Part shown: in pieces, positions 16,592 through 26,390 of the stretch | Layout: each line of letters opens with the position of its first letter | Position numbering within the stretch: the stretch's first letter is position 1 | Assembly (NCBI RefSeq): GCF_002902345.1 | Contig: NZ_PPQB01000010.1 | Coordinates: 1 to 64,000, forward strand | DNA: 64,000 nucleotides | Source of the DNA: Staphylococcus arlettae | Lineage (GTDB): Bacteria; Bacillota; Bacilli; Staphylococcales; Staphylococcaceae | Direction of reading: 5' to 3' | Notes under the pieces: model-generated | The model's database searches: none | What the model was told of the DNA's origin: nothing | What the model saw: the letters and a program-made list of their open reading frames with translations, nothing else | Made by a program: the position numbers and the translations under genes

Positions 16592-17515
16592 ATGGCACAA
16601 TATGGATATGGGGAAGCAAATGGAAAAGTGATATTAATTGGTGAGCATGCAGTTACTTTTGGTCAACCAGCAATTGCCATTCCATTTACTTCTGGAAAAG
16701 TAAAGGCAACAATAGTTTCACTAGAACAACATGCAACTTCAGAAATTGATAGTGATGTCTACAGAGGCTCGCTAGCGGAAGCACCAGAACATTTAAAGGC
16801 AGTGGTTACAAGATTTATTGAACGTCATAACGTGACACAACCAATTAAAATAACAACTGAAACAAATTTGCCACCTTCAAGAGGGTTAGGTTCAAGTGCT
16901 GCTTTTGCGGTTGCATTTGTACGTGCGAGTTATGATTTTATCAAGCAACCACTTTCTGATGAAACGTTAATTGCAGAAACGAATTGGTCTGAACAAATTG
17001 CACATGGCAAACCAAGTGGTATAGATGCCCAAACCATTGTGTCAAACAAACCTGTATGGTTCAAACAAGGTAGTGTTACGACATTAAAGCCATTAGACCT
17101 AGATGGCTATATGGTTGTAATTGATACCGGTATTTTAGGTTCAACCAAACAATCTGTAGAAGATGTTCATAGATTGTGTGCTTCTGAGGAAAAATATCTG
17201 CAATATATTAAAGAAATTGGTAAACTAGTTTATGATGCACGTAACGCTATTGAACAACACCAATTTGAAAAATTAGCACCTGCATTTAACTGGTGTCAAA
17301 AATATTTGAAACTATTAACTGTAAGTCATGAAAAAATTGAAACAATTTTAGAAGAAAGCAACAAGCTAGGCGCGGTTGCAGGTAAGCTGACTGGCAGTGG
17401 TAGAGGTGGCAGTATGATAGTACTAGCAAAAACGCTTGAAATTGCTAAAAAAATTGAACAAAGCGCTCAAAAGCTTGGAGCGCAGCATACATGGATTGAA
17501 AATTTAGGAGGTTAA
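16592..17515 (+). CDS. mvaK1: mevalonate kinase
   Basis: Phosphorylates mevalonate to mevalonate-5-phosphate in the isoprenoid pathway that feeds undecaprenyl phosphate and menaquinone. A 307-residue GHMP kinase: motif 1 GKVILIGEHAVTFG near 10, phosphate-loop PPSRGLGSSAA near 93, motif 3 KLTGSGRGGS near 280. ATG 16592 follows AAAGGTGA; the in-frame ATG at 16556 has no SD and would add 12 residues absent from S. aureus MvaK1. First gene of the mvaK1-mvaD-mvaK2 operon, four bases before mvaD. Confidence 0.92.
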   Translation: MAQYGYGEANGKVILIGEHAVTFGQPAIAIPFTSGKVKATIVSLEQHATSEIDSDVYRGSLAEAPEHLKAVVTRFIERHNVTQPIKITTETNLPPSRGLGSSAAFAVAFVRASYDFIKQPLSDETLIAETNWSEQIAHGKPSGIDAQTIVSNKPVWFKQGSVTTLKPLDLDGYMVVIDTGILGSTKQSVEDVHRLCASEEKYLQYIKEIGKLVYDARNAIEQHQFEKLAPAFNWCQKYLKLLTVSHEKIETILEESNKLGAVAGKLTGSGRGGSMIVLAKTLEIAKKIEQSAQKLGAQHTWIENLGG

Positions 17516-17519
17516 CAAG

Positions 17520-18503
17520 GTGGTTAAAAGCGGTAAAGCACGCGCACATACAAATATTGCATTGATAAAATATTGGGGAAAAGCAGATGAAGATTTAATT
17601 TTACCTATGAATAATAGTTTATCAGTATCTCTAGAGCGGTTTTATACTGAAACGAAAGTGACATTTAGTGAATCTTATACAGAGGATACTTTAGTGTTAA
17701 ATGGTGAAACTGTTAATGCGGCAGAAAGTAAAAAAATCACTCGATTTATGGATATGTTGAGAGCAAAGACGAATACTACTTTGTATAGCTATATTGAAAG
17801 TGAAAATTTTGTACCTACTGCAGCTGGTTTAGCCTCATCTGCTAGTGCGTATGCAGCTTTAGCGTCAGCATGTAATGAAGCGTTACAATTAGGTTGGTCT
17901 GATAAAGAGCTGTCGCGTTTAGCGCGTAGAGGTTCAGGTTCAGCATCTCGTAGCATATTTGGAGGCTTCGTTGAATGGGAAAAAGGGTACGATGATACAA
18001 CATCATATAGTTTTCCTATTGATGCCGATCGTTGGGAAGATGACCTAGCGATGATTTTTGTTGTTATCAATAATAAATCCAAAAAAGTATCAAGCCGTGC
18101 AGGTATGTCATTAACACGTGATACATCAAGGTTTTATCAATATTGGTTAGACCATGTAGATGAAGATATAGCAGCTGTTAAAGAAGCGATATCACGCAAG
18201 GACTTTAAGGGTCTTGGTGAAGTCATTGAAGCCAATGGCTTACGAATGCATGCAACCAATTTAGGTGCGCAACCCCCGTTTACTTACTTAGTGCCTGAAA
18301 GCTATCAAGCTATGGAAGTGGTTCATCAATGCCGTGAATTAGGCTATCCATGTTATTTCACAATGGATGCAGGACCTAATGTTAAAATTTTAGTGGAAAA
18401 ACATAATCAAGCTCATGTAATTGAACAATTACACCAACATTTCGAACCACACCAAATCATCGCAAGTGACATCACGCGTTCAGGAGTAGAAATTATAGAA
18501 TAA
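17520..18503 (+). CDS. mvaD: diphosphomevalonate decarboxylase
   Basis: Converts mevalonate diphosphate to isopentenyl diphosphate with ATP and loss of CO2. 327 residues, normal length. Family blocks: ARAHTNIALIKYWGK near 8-22, FVPTAAGLASSASAYAAL near 100 (phosphate loop), GSGSASRSIFGGFVEW near 140 and TMDAGPNVKIL near 280 with the catalytic Asp. The start codon is GTG (17520) after GGAGG. Spacing to its neighbours (4 and 12 bases) shows one operon. Confidence 0.93.
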   Translation: MVKSGKARAHTNIALIKYWGKADEDLILPMNNSLSVSLERFYTETKVTFSESYTEDTLVLNGETVNAAESKKITRFMDMLRAKTNTTLYSYIESENFVPTAAGLASSASAYAALASACNEALQLGWSDKELSRLARRGSGSASRSIFGGFVEWEKGYDDTTSYSFPIDADRWEDDLAMIFVVINNKSKKVSSRAGMSLTRDTSRFYQYWLDHVDEDIAAVKEAISRKDFKGLGEVIEANGLRMHATNLGAQPPFTYLVPESYQAMEVVHQCRELGYPCYFTMDAGPNVKILVEKHNQAHVIEQLHQHFEPHQIIASDITRSGVEIIE

Positions 18504-18515
18504 GGAAGAGATAAA

Positions 18516-19598
18516 ATGATTCAAGTAAAAGCACCAGGAAAGCTCTATATTGCAGGAGAATACGCAGTTACAGAACCTGGCTATAAGTCTGTATTGATTG
18601 CAGTAGATCGTTTTGTGACAGCTTCTATTGAAGATACAACATCGTTAGCAACACAAGGTACGATACATTCTAAAACATTACATCATGAACCAGTGACATT
18701 TCAGCGACGAGAAGACAAAATTGCAGTGTCAGATTTACATGCTGCGAAACAACTAAAATATGTAATTACTGCGATTGAGGTATTTGAGCAATATGTACGT
18801 AGTAACGATATTAGTTTAAAGCATTTTAATTTAACTATTGATAGTAATTTAGATGATGCATCTGGTCATAAATATGGACTAGGTTCGAGTGCAGCAGTTT
18901 TAGTTTCTGTGATAAAAGCATTAAATGAGTTTTATGATATGCAATTGTCTAATTTATATATTTATAAATTAGCAGTCATTGCTAATATGAAATTACAAAG
19001 CCTAAGTTCATGTGGCGATATTGCAGTGAGTGTGTATACAGGTTGGTTAGCCTATAGCACTTTTGATCACGAATGGGTGATGCAACAAATTGAAGATACT
19101 TCTGTCAATGAGGTGTTAAATAAAAACTGGCCAGGGTTACATATTGAGCCATTGCAAGCACCAGAAAATATGGAAGTGTTAATTGGATGGACAGGTTCGC
19201 CTGCTTCATCACATCATTTAGTGAGTGAAGTGAAAAGGCTAAAAGCAGATCCGACTTTTTATGGCAAGTTTTTAGAGCAATCTCATACCTGTGTGGAAAA
19301 ACTCATACATGCGTTTAAAACTAACCATATTAAAGGTGTACAACAAATGATTCGTCATAATCGTAAAATCATTCAACAAATGGATAATGAAGCGACGATT
19401 GATATTGAAACGCCACATTTAAAAACACTATGTGAAATTGCAGAAAAGCATGGCGGGGCCGCTAAAACATCCGGCGCTGGCGGTGGAGATTGTGGTATTA
19501 GTATTATAAATAGTGATAGTAATAAAAAGCATATCTATAAAGAGTGGAAATCACATGAAGTTATTCCTTTAGAATTTAATGTTTATCATGGGCAATAG
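18516..19598 (+). CDS. mvaK2: phosphomevalonate kinase
   Basis: Phosphorylates mevalonate-5-phosphate to the diphosphate. A 360-residue GHMP kinase with N-terminal APGKLYIAGEYAV (residues 5-17), phosphate loop KYGLGSSAAVLVS near 123 and C-terminal KTSGAGGGDCGI near 322. SD AAGGAAGAG precedes ATG. Last gene of the mevalonate operon, closed by the hairpin at 19653-19706. Confidence 0.92.
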   Translation: MIQVKAPGKLYIAGEYAVTEPGYKSVLIAVDRFVTASIEDTTSLATQGTIHSKTLHHEPVTFQRREDKIAVSDLHAAKQLKYVITAIEVFEQYVRSNDISLKHFNLTIDSNLDDASGHKYGLGSSAAVLVSVIKALNEFYDMQLSNLYIYKLAVIANMKLQSLSSCGDIAVSVYTGWLAYSTFDHEWVMQQIEDTSVNEVLNKNWPGLHIEPLQAPENMEVLIGWTGSPASSHHLVSEVKRLKADPTFYGKFLEQSHTCVEKLIHAFKTNHIKGVQQMIRHNRKIIQQMDNEATIDIETPHLKTLCEIAEKHGGAAKTSGAGGGDCGISIINSDSNKKHIYKEWKSHEVIPLEFNVYHGQ

Positions 19599-19652
19599 TA
19601 GACGATAAAACATTGTCTAAACACGTAAACTAAAAAGTAATAGAATATACTG

Positions 19653-19706
19653 AAATGAGCTTGCTAGATCAAACCAACTACTTTTGACCTAACAAGCTCA
19701 TTTTTA
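19653..19706. terminator. bidirectional terminator between mvaK2 and the RpiR gene
   Basis: AAATGAGCTTG pairs with CAAGCTCATTT, with T residues to the right and A residues to the left. It overlaps the last bases of the facing regulator gene. Confidence 0.75.
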
Positions 19707-20462
19707 TGTATCTTGAGCAATTTTATAATCATGGTACGTACGCACGATATAATCAAAAATTACATAATAGGGTGTAAAGCTATAATATTGTTTATGGTTG
19801 AAAAAAGTAATTGGCGTAGTGCTCACATAAATGTTAAAAATAGCATGTTGTGCTATAAAGTTATCTTGTAATGTTGTAATAGATACGTATGGTAAGTTGC
19901 GTGTTTTTAATAATTGTACTGGATATTCAATATGTTTTGTTGCGCCTGATAGCGAAATAATAAAAAGTAAGTCGGTATCGCGCATTTGATCGATTGCTAA
20001 CAACAATTCACTTTCATCATTCAAGATAATAACACGTTTGGAAATGGAGAGCATATGGCGTTGGGCATCTCGGGCGACATTTTGTTGCGCCATGCCTGTA
20101 CCAAAAATATAAATAATTTCAGCTTGATCAATACGTTGATTTAACACTGTATAATCTAACATTTCTAAATGTTCCACAGTACGTTGGACATCCTCCATAA
20201 CGGCATGTGCATGTACCAGTTGCTTGGGTACAGCTTGTTGTTGTTCCATTTTAATATGAAATTTAAAATCACTGTAGCCTTCAAATCCTAATTTTTTTAC
20301 TAGTCGATGAATGGTTGAGATAGATGTGTGCGTAAGGTGACTTAAATCTTGAATTTTCATTGTTACCATTTCGTCAATATGTTGATGAATAACGTTAATG
20401 ATATGTAAGTCGTTGTCGTTTAAAGCATCATAATGTTTGTTAATCAGAGGATCGAGTATCAT
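19704..20462 (-). CDS. MurR/RpiR family transcriptional regulator
   Basis: A 252-residue regulator with an N-terminal HTH_6 domain (residues 1-75, helix pair around HTSISTIHRLVKKLGFEGYSDFK) and a C-terminal SIS sugar-phosphate-binding domain (about 95-230; IFGTGMAQQNVARDAQRHM and ISLSGATKHIEYPVQLLKTRN). Such proteins sense phosphosugars. It lies back to back with the four-gene oxidoreductase cluster across 216 bases, so it most likely controls that cluster (inference). No SD is strong; ATG 20462 gives a normal family length. Confidence 0.85.
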   Translation of the reverse strand: MILDPLINKHYDALNDNDLHIINVIHQHIDEMVTMKIQDLSHLTHTSISTIHRLVKKLGFEGYSDFKFHIKMEQQQAVPKQLVHAHAVMEDVQRTVEHLEMLDYTVLNQRIDQAEIIYIFGTGMAQQNVARDAQRHMLSISKRVIILNDESELLLAIDQMRDTDLLFIISLSGATKHIEYPVQLLKTRNLPYVSITTLQDNFIAQHAIFNIYVSTTPITFFNHKQYYSFTPYYVIFDYIVRTYHDYKIAQDT

Positions 20463-20648
20463 AAAAGATTATTTCACACCTAACATGGAAAATTTTTCGC
20501 TACTTGGAAATATATTCTAATATTAATACATAAATTCTAAATACGTCAAAATTATTGGTCATATGAAGCTTTTATATTACGATTAATGCAAACATAATAT
20601 TTTATAGCAACATAAATGATTGTCATTTGTGTTTTTTAATAACTTAAA

Positions 20649-20664
20649 ATGAAAACGCTTCCTT
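20649..20664 (+). promoter_or_regulatory. possible catabolite-responsive element (CcpA site)
   Basis: ATGAAAACGCTTCCTT matches the cre consensus WTGNNARCGNWWWCAW in the ATG, AACG core and several flanking positions, with two mismatches at the right end. It lies just before the SD of the first sugar-oxidoreductase gene, where binding would block transcription when glucose is present. Confidence 0.45.
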
Positions 20665-20678
20665 AAAAGGGTGAAAGG

Positions 20679-21767
20679 ATGAGATACATGAAATTGAATG
20701 TTGGTATTATTGGTTGTGGTGGTATTGCAAATGGTAAACATTTACCTAGTCTACAAGCTATTGACGAAGTGAGGTTAACAGCTTTTTGTGACCTTGAACA
20801 AGCGCGCGCAACAGATGCAGCTAATAACTATGGCAGTGAAGAAGCACGTGTTTATACAGATTATCGTGAACTATTAGCAGATAATTCTATTGATGTTATT
20901 CATGTTTGTACTCCGAATAGTTCACATAGAGATATAACAGTTGCAGCATTGGACGCTGGTAAACATGTGATGTGTGAGAAACCAATGGCCAAAACGACTG
21001 CAGAGGCCAAAGATATGATTGCTGCTGCGAAACGAAATAACAAAAAGCTGACAATTGGTTATCAAAACCGTTTTAGAACAGATAGTCAGTATTTACGTCA
21101 AGTGACGCAACGTGGTGATTTAGGAGAAATTTATTTAGGTAAGGCACAAGCTATTCGCCGTCGTGCTGTACCAACTTGGGGAGTATTTTTAGATGAGCAA
21201 CAACAAGGTGGAGGACCACTCATCGATATTGGAACACATGCTTTAGATTTGACTTTATGGATGATGGATAATTATGAACCGGAATCGGTTATGGGATCAA
21301 TTTTTCATAAGCTAGGACAAAAAGCAAATGCAGCTAATGCTTGGGATTCTTGGGACCCTGAAGCATTTACAGTCGAAGATTCTGCATTTGGTTATATTAA
21401 GATGACTAATGGAGCTACTATCATTTTAGAATCAAGTTGGGCATTGAACACTTTAGATGAAGACGAAGCAAAATGTGCATTATCAGGTACTGAAGGTGGT
21501 GCTGATATGAAAGATGGCTTACGTATTCACGGAGAAGACATGGGCAAACTCTATACGAAGCATATTGCATTAGATAATGAAGGTGTTGCTTTTTATGAAG
21601 GCGAAGATGAAGATGAAGCAGAAGTAGAGGCAAGAGCTTGGATTGATGCGATATTGAATGATACAAAACCAGTAGTTGACCCACAAGAAGCACTAGTTGT
21701 TACTCAAATTTTAGAAGCTATTTATCAATCTGCGCAAAGTGGTCAAGCAGTGTATTTCAATAAGTAA
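20679..21767 (+). CDS. Gfo/Idh/MocA family oxidoreductase (first)
   Basis: A 362-residue NAD(P)-dependent dehydrogenase of the Gfo/Idh/MocA family. The N-terminal Rossmann motif is VGIIGCGGIANGKHLP, the family marker CEKPMAKT lies near residue 97, and the substrate-domain signature GGGPLIDIGTHALDLTLW near 180 carries the catalytic Asp and His. Substrates in the family are sugars, inositols or amino sugars. First of four co-directional genes (a ThuA-like gene, a second Gfo/Idh gene, an isomerase) with gaps of 12-22 bases. ATG 20688 is an alternative start nine bases inside. Confidence 0.88.
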   Translation: MRYMKLNVGIIGCGGIANGKHLPSLQAIDEVRLTAFCDLEQARATDAANNYGSEEARVYTDYRELLADNSIDVIHVCTPNSSHRDITVAALDAGKHVMCEKPMAKTTAEAKDMIAAAKRNNKKLTIGYQNRFRTDSQYLRQVTQRGDLGEIYLGKAQAIRRRAVPTWGVFLDEQQQGGGPLIDIGTHALDLTLWMMDNYEPESVMGSIFHKLGQKANAANAWDSWDPEAFTVEDSAFGYIKMTNGATIILESSWALNTLDEDEAKCALSGTEGGADMKDGLRIHGEDMGKLYTKHIALDNEGVAFYEGEDEDEAEVEARAWIDAILNDTKPVVDPQEALVVTQILEAIYQSAQSGQAVYFNK

Positions 21768-21789
21768 ATTTCAGTTGAGGAGTGATTAA

Positions 21790-22506
21790 ATGAAAGTAAC
21801 AGTATGGAATGAATATCGTCATGAACAAGAGAATGAAGAGGTACGTCAAGTTTATCCTAAAGGGATTCATCAAGCCATTGCCCAATTTTTAACAGATGAG
21901 CATAAGGTGACAACAGCAACGTTAGACCAACCAGAACATGGTTTGACAGAGTCAGTATTAGCACAAACGGATGTCTTAATTTGGTGGGGACACAAAGCCC
22001 ATGATGAAGTTGACGATGCAATTGTCGATCGTGTAAAAGCACATGTTCTTAATGGTATGGGACTTATTGTGTTACACTCAGGACATTTTTCAAAAATATT
22101 CAAAACACTTATGGGCACAACTTGTGATTTAAAATGGCGTGAAGCAGATGATAGAGAGCGCTTATGGGTTATTGATCCGACACACCCAATTACGACTGGA
22201 TTACCGTCGTATTTTGAATTAGATAAAGAAGAAATGTATGGAGAGCATTTTGATATTCCAGCGCCTGATGAAACGATATTTATTAGCTGGTTTGAAGGTG
22301 GAGAAGTTTTTAGAAGTGGAGCGACGTTTAAGCGCGGAAACGGTAAAATATTCTATTTCCGACCAGGCCATGAAACTTATCCAACTTATTATAATAATTA
22401 TGTACAACAAGTGATTCGCAATGCTGTGAAATGGGCGCAACCCCAGGCGACACCAAAGCATGATTATGGTAATGCTCAACCATTAGAACATATTACAAAA
22501 AAATAA
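21790..22506 (+). CDS. ThuA-like protein
   Basis: A 238-residue protein of the ThuA family (class I glutamine amidotransferase-like fold), opening with [13 protein letters not shown] and containing [14 protein letters not shown] near 60, [15 protein letters not shown] near 90 and a C-terminal [12 protein letters not shown]. ThuA proteins accompany sugar dehydrogenases and take part in disaccharide or sugar-acid use (trehalose/maltitol utilisation in rhizobia). The classical GATase Cys nucleophile is not in place: the elbow reads LHSGH. SD GAGGAGTG precedes ATG. Its partner genes are the flanking Gfo/Idh dehydrogenases. Confidence 0.82.
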   Translation: MKVTVWNEYRHEQENEEVRQVYPKGIHQAIAQFLTDEHKVTTATLDQPEHGLTESVLAQTDVLIWWGHKAHDEVDDAIVDRVKAHVLNGMGLIVLHSGHFSKIFKTLMGTTCDLKWREADDRERLWVIDPTHPITTGLPSYFELDKEEMYGEHFDIPAPDETIFISWFEGGEVFRSGATFKRGNGKIFYFRPGHETYPTYYNNYVQQVIRNAVKWAQPQATPKHDYGNAQPLEHITKK

Positions 22507-22524
22507 TTCTAGGAGGCACTTGAC

Positions 22525-23565
22525 GTGGATAAATTAAAAATCGGAATTATTGGTGTCGGTGGTATTGCCCAAGGTAGACATATACCTGCATTTACAGAAA
22601 TGAGCGATAGAGTAGAATTGGTCGCAGTCCATGATGTTAACCAAGAGTTAGCGGAGTCTATAGCTGAACAGCATCACATTCCACATGTATGTACTGATTA
22701 TAATGACGTATTTCCATATGTGGACGCCGTTACAATTTGTACGCCGAATAAATTTCATGCGGAAATTAGTATTGCCGCATTACAAGCAGGAGTCCATGTG
22801 TTATGTGAAAAACCGATGGCCATGACACCAACAGAATGTGAGGATATGGTTGCAGCTGCGCGTAAACACAATAAATTGTTATCTATTGCTTATCATTATC
22901 GTTATACCGAAGCAGCGATACGTTCAAAATTAGCGGTAGAAGCAGGTGCTGTCGGTAAGCCTTTAGTTATTCGTGTACAAGCGCTACGTAGACGAAAAGT
23001 ACCGGGTTGGGGAGTCTTCACGAATAAAGAATTACAAGGTGGCGGTAGTCTTATAGATTACGGTTGTCACTTTTTAGATTTATCATTATGGCTTTTAGGC
23101 GAAGTCAAACCGGTAGAAGTGTTAAGCAAAACGTATAATAATTTAAGCAAAATGCCGAATCAACTGAATGAATGGGGCGCAATAAATCACGAAACGTTTG
23201 ATGTCGATGATCACGTCACTAGTTTTATTACCTTTGATAATGGAGCAACGATGCATTTTGAATGTTCATGGTCTGCAAATGTCAAAGCAGATCAAATGCA
23301 TATAAGTATTTCGGGAGAGCAAGGTGGCTTAAATGTTTATCCTTTTGAAACGTACACACCCAAATACGGCACATTTGTTACGGAAAGTGCAGATGCGCCT
23401 CATGATGAACATAAAGCAGCTCAACAACAGGCGCGTAATTTTGTAGATAGTTGTTTAGGTCTAGACACATTAGTAGTACAACCTGAAGAAGCACAAACTG
23501 TTAATCAGCTTATCGATGCAATTTATCGCAGTAGTGAAACAGGTCACAGTATAGTAATGGAATAG
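22525..23565 (+). CDS. Gfo/Idh/MocA family oxidoreductase (second)
   Basis: A 346-residue paralog of the protein encoded at 20679, sharing the IIGVGGIAQGRHIPAF start, the CEKPMAMT marker and GGGSLIDYGCHFLDLSLW. Here the catalytic region has Asp-Tyr-Gly-Cys-His in place of Asp-Ile-Gly-Thr-His. The two proteins may form a heteromer or act on successive intermediates, for example oxidation and re-reduction at different carbons. Start is GTG 22525 after GGAGGC. Cytoplasmic. Confidence 0.87.
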   Translation: MDKLKIGIIGVGGIAQGRHIPAFTEMSDRVELVAVHDVNQELAESIAEQHHIPHVCTDYNDVFPYVDAVTICTPNKFHAEISIAALQAGVHVLCEKPMAMTPTECEDMVAAARKHNKLLSIAYHYRYTEAAIRSKLAVEAGAVGKPLVIRVQALRRRKVPGWGVFTNKELQGGGSLIDYGCHFLDLSLWLLGEVKPVEVLSKTYNNLSKMPNQLNEWGAINHETFDVDDHVTSFITFDNGATMHFECSWSANVKADQMHISISGEQGGLNVYPFETYTPKYGTFVTESADAPHDEHKAAQQQARNFVDSCLGLDTLVVQPEEAQTVNQLIDAIYRSSETGHSIVME

Positions 23566-23577
23566 GAGGAATGCAAG

Positions 23578-24546
23578 ATGAAAATAGGTGTTTTTACAGT
23601 ATTATTCCAAGATAAGTCATTTGAAGAAATGTTAGATTATGTTGCGGCTGCAGGTGTGACTGCAGTGGAAATCGGAACTGGAGGCAATCCAGGTAATCAT
23701 TTTTGTGATGTTGATGCATTATTGGCAAGCGAAACGGAACGTGACAGTTTTTTAGCGGCCATCCATAACCGCGGATTAACTATTAGCGCTTTCAGTTGTC
23801 ATGACAATGGTGTGTCTCCGAATCAAACAGAAGCAGACTTAGCCCATGAGACATTAGTGAAAACTATTAAATTAGCGTCATTGCTCAATGTCCCGGTAGT
23901 GAATACATTCTCTGGAGTTCCTGGCTCAGATGATGATGCAAAGCACCCTAATTGGCCAGTAACACCTTGGCCAACTGCATATAGTGATATATACACATGG
24001 CAATGGGAAGAGAAATTAATACCTTATTGGAAAGAAGTAGCAGAAATTGCGCAAGCACATGATGTAAAGATAGGTATTGAATTACATGCAGGTTTTTCAG
24101 TACATACACCTCATACATTACTCAAATTGCGCGAAGCTACTAATGAGTCTATAGGTGCCAATTTAGACCCGAGTCATTTATGGTGGCAAGGCATTGACCC
24201 AGTAGCAGCAATTAAAATTTTAGGTAGAGCAAATGCTATACATCATTTCCATGCTAAAGATACTTATATAGATCAAGATAATGTTAATATGTATGGTTTA
24301 ACAGATATGCAACCGTATAGTGAAGTGGCAACTCGTGCTTGGACTTTTAGAACTGTAGGTTATGGTCATTCGCCACAAGTTTGGAGTGAGATGATTAGTG
24401 CGCTCCGTACTTATGGTTATGATTATGTAATTAGTATTGAACATGAAGATCCGATTATGTCGATAGAAGAAGGTTTTCAAAAAGCAGTTGCTAATTTAAC
24501 TTCAGTAAACATTAATCAACCTGCTCCAGATTTATGGTGGACATAA
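23578..24546 (+). CDS. sugar phosphate isomerase/epimerase (IolE/xylose isomerase-like TIM barrel)
   Basis: A 322-residue TIM-barrel protein of the AP_endonuc_2 superfamily. MKIGVFTVLFQ opens the barrel. Metal ligands are likely in IGIELHAGFSVH (Glu), ANLDPSHLWWQG (Asp, His), HHFHAKDTYID (His, Asp) and ISIEHEDPIM (Glu), a typical divalent-metal set. It ends the cluster and is followed by a terminator. Probable role: isomerisation or epimerisation of the keto-sugar made by the dehydrogenases, with the exact sugar unknown. SD AGGAGGAATGCAAG before ATG. Confidence 0.85.
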   Translation: MKIGVFTVLFQDKSFEEMLDYVAAAGVTAVEIGTGGNPGNHFCDVDALLASETERDSFLAAIHNRGLTISAFSCHDNGVSPNQTEADLAHETLVKTIKLASLLNVPVVNTFSGVPGSDDDAKHPNWPVTPWPTAYSDIYTWQWEEKLIPYWKEVAEIAQAHDVKIGIELHAGFSVHTPHTLLKLREATNESIGANLDPSHLWWQGIDPVAAIKILGRANAIHHFHAKDTYIDQDNVNMYGLTDMQPYSEVATRAWTFRTVGYGHSPQVWSEMISALRTYGYDYVISIEHEDPIMSIEEGFQKAVANLTSVNINQPAPDLWWT

Positions 24547-24564
24547 AAGAGAATAATATATGAT

Positions 24565-24606
24565 AAACGGCTGGAACATTATTTGTGTTTCAGTCGTTTT
24601 AGTTTT
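24565..24606 (+). terminator. terminator of the sugar oxidoreductase cluster
   Basis: AAACGGCTGGAACA and TGTTTCAGTCGTTT pair with one G-U and one mismatch-type wobble, followed by TAGTTTTT. The rest of 24607-24764 contains a second hairpin (GTTACTT at 24689 with AAGTAAC at 24714) before the DUF1450 gene. Confidence 0.75.
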
Positions 24607-24764
24607 TCGTATTGAAAGACTTGAAATTATTATGAGAAAGCGTACAATAATTAAAGTTATGATAACTAAATGCTATCTATCAAGTTGTGTTACTTAAGCA
24701 TCAATAATGCATCAAGTAACTGTGCGCATTTTATATTATTTAGAAAATGAAAGGTGGGGTGAAT

Positions 24765-25097
24765 GTGCACAATAAGTTTTTAATTTGTGATGACTGCCAA
24801 GGCGTTGATTGTAAATCTTTAGAAAACAAGCTGTCAAAATTAGATCCGCAAGCTGAAATAGAAATTGGTTGTCAATCATATTGTGGTCCCGGACGGCGTA
24901 AAACATTTGCCTTTATCAATAATAGGCCACTGGCAGCTTTAACTGAAGAAGAATTAATGGAAAAAGTAACGAAGCATTTACAAAAACCACGTGATCCAGA
25001 AGAAGAAGAACGATTGAGAAAACGTAACGAAGAACGAAAGCGTCGTAAAGAAGAACAAGATCGTAAGCTTAAAGAAAAATTAGCAAAGAAAAAATAA
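24765..25097 (+). CDS. DUF1450 family protein
   Basis: A 110-residue protein. The N-terminal half, with Cys pairs CDDCQGVDC and CQSYCGPG, is the DUF1450 (YuzB-like) domain, which resembles a thioredoxin-like or metal-binding fold. The C-terminal third ([18 protein letters not shown] onward) is a highly charged helix, rich in Lys, Arg and Glu. Start is GTG 24765 after AAGGTGGGG; the in-frame ATG at 24747 lies upstream of that SD. Function unknown. It is conserved in staphylococci by my recollection of the sequence. Terminator at 25113-25149. Confidence 0.8.
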   Translation: MHNKFLICDDCQGVDCKSLENKLSKLDPQAEIEIGCQSYCGPGRRKTFAFINNRPLAALTEEELMEKVTKHLQKPRDPEEEERLRKRNEERKRRKEEQDRKLKEKLAKKK

Positions 25098-25112
25098 CAT
25101 ACATAGATCAGG

Positions 25113-25149
25113 CTATATGCACTTTGACCAAAGTGCATATAGTTTTTTT
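25113..25149. terminator. terminator after the DUF1450 gene
   Basis: CTATATGCACTTT and AAAGTGCATATAG pair perfectly around GACC, followed by TTTTTTT. The 25150-25397 gap downstream is AT-rich and carries the aldo-keto reductase promoter; nothing else is seen. Confidence 0.9.
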
Positions 25150-25397
25150 AATATATATATGAAATTATGGATTTTTATAAGAAAAAGTGTGTCAAACTAT
25201 AGCATTAAATTTGTGAAATGTTATCATAATATTGTGAATATATTATAAAAGAATTTACAATATTAACTGTATGTAAATAATCTAACTATATAAAAGTAGT
25301 ATGTATTAAAAAAATGTAAACTAATTAAACTATTAATATAAATGGTTACAATGTCTTAAAAAAGGTAATAGTAATCAAAAAAAGGAGATAATAAGTT

Positions 25398-26330
25398 ATG
25401 ACGGAACAAGTAAGACTTGGAAAATCAGATGTCTATGTATTTCCTGTCGCACTAGGCACGAATGCAGTAGGTGGACATAATTTATATAATGATTTAGATG
25501 AAGAACAAGGTAAAGAAGTTGTGAGAACAGCGATTCGAAATGGTATTAATTTATTAGATACTGCGTATATCTATGGCCCTGAACGATCAGAAGAATTAGT
25601 TGGTGAGGCATTAAAAGAATTTCCAAGAGATGAATTTGTGATTGCTACCAAGGGTGCACATTATTTCGATGATAATGGCGATGTGCATTTTTCTAATGAT
25701 CCTAAGTTTTTAAAACAACAAGTAGAGGATAGTCTTAAACGCTTGCAGTTAGATTATATTGACTTATACTACATTCATTTTCCAGATGATGACACAGCTA
25801 AAGACGAGGCCGTTGCAGCATTAAAAGAACTGAAAGATGAAGGCAAGATTAAAGCGATAGGCGTATCCAATTTTTCGTTAACACAATTGAAAGAGGCTAA
25901 TAAAAATGGTGACGTTGATGTTGTGCAAATGGAATATAATTTATTAAATAGAGAGAATGAAAAAGTGCTTGAGTATACTGCAGCAAATCAAATTACTTTT
26001 ATTCCATACTTCCCATTAGCTTCAGGCATACTTGCAGGTAAGTATAACGAAAATACAACTTTTGATGATTTACGTGCAGAAAATCCAGAGTTTCAAGGTG
26101 ACAAATTTAAAGAAAACTTAGAAAAAGTCGATAAATTAAGAAGTATTGCAGACAATCATCGTGTTGATGTTGCACACATTGTATTAGCATTTTATTTAAC
26201 TCGTCCATCACTTGATGTAGTCTTACCAGGTGCTAAACGTGCAGTCCAAGTTGTTGATAACTTAACAACAACAGAAGTTAAGTTAACAGATGATGAAATT
26301 GCAGAAATTGATCAAATATTTCCTATATAG
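25398..26330 (+). CDS. aldo/keto reductase
   Basis: A 310-residue (alpha/beta)8 NAD(P)H-dependent oxidoreductase. Tetrad residues are visible: Asp in [15 protein letters not shown], Tyr in the same motif, Lys in VIATKGA and His in YYIHFPD. C-terminal cofactor motif [12 protein letters not shown]. Reduces aldehydes or ketones; substrate unknown. SD AAAAGGAG lies 11 bases before ATG. Monocistronic or weakly linked to the flavoprotein gene 60 bases on. Confidence 0.88.
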   Translation: MTEQVRLGKSDVYVFPVALGTNAVGGHNLYNDLDEEQGKEVVRTAIRNGINLLDTAYIYGPERSEELVGEALKEFPRDEFVIATKGAHYFDDNGDVHFSNDPKFLKQQVEDSLKRLQLDYIDLYYIHFPDDDTAKDEAVAALKELKDEGKIKAIGVSNFSLTQLKEANKNGDVDVVQMEYNLLNRENEKVLEYTAANQITFIPYFPLASGILAGKYNENTTFDDLRAENPEFQGDKFKENLEKVDKLRSIADNHRVDVAHIVLAFYLTRPSLDVVLPGAKRAVQVVDNLTTTEVKLTDDEIAEIDQIFPI

Positions 26331-26390
26331 AGTAATAGAGTAATAGCCCTAAAGCACTAAGCAAAAAGAATTGTATAGAAGGAGAAACTA

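Noticed and set aside
20679-24546. Assigning the cluster to inositol catabolism (iol)
   Set aside because: No IolB, IolC, IolD or IolG-specific motifs; the two Gfo/Idh genes and the ThuA gene alone do not prove an inositol substrate.
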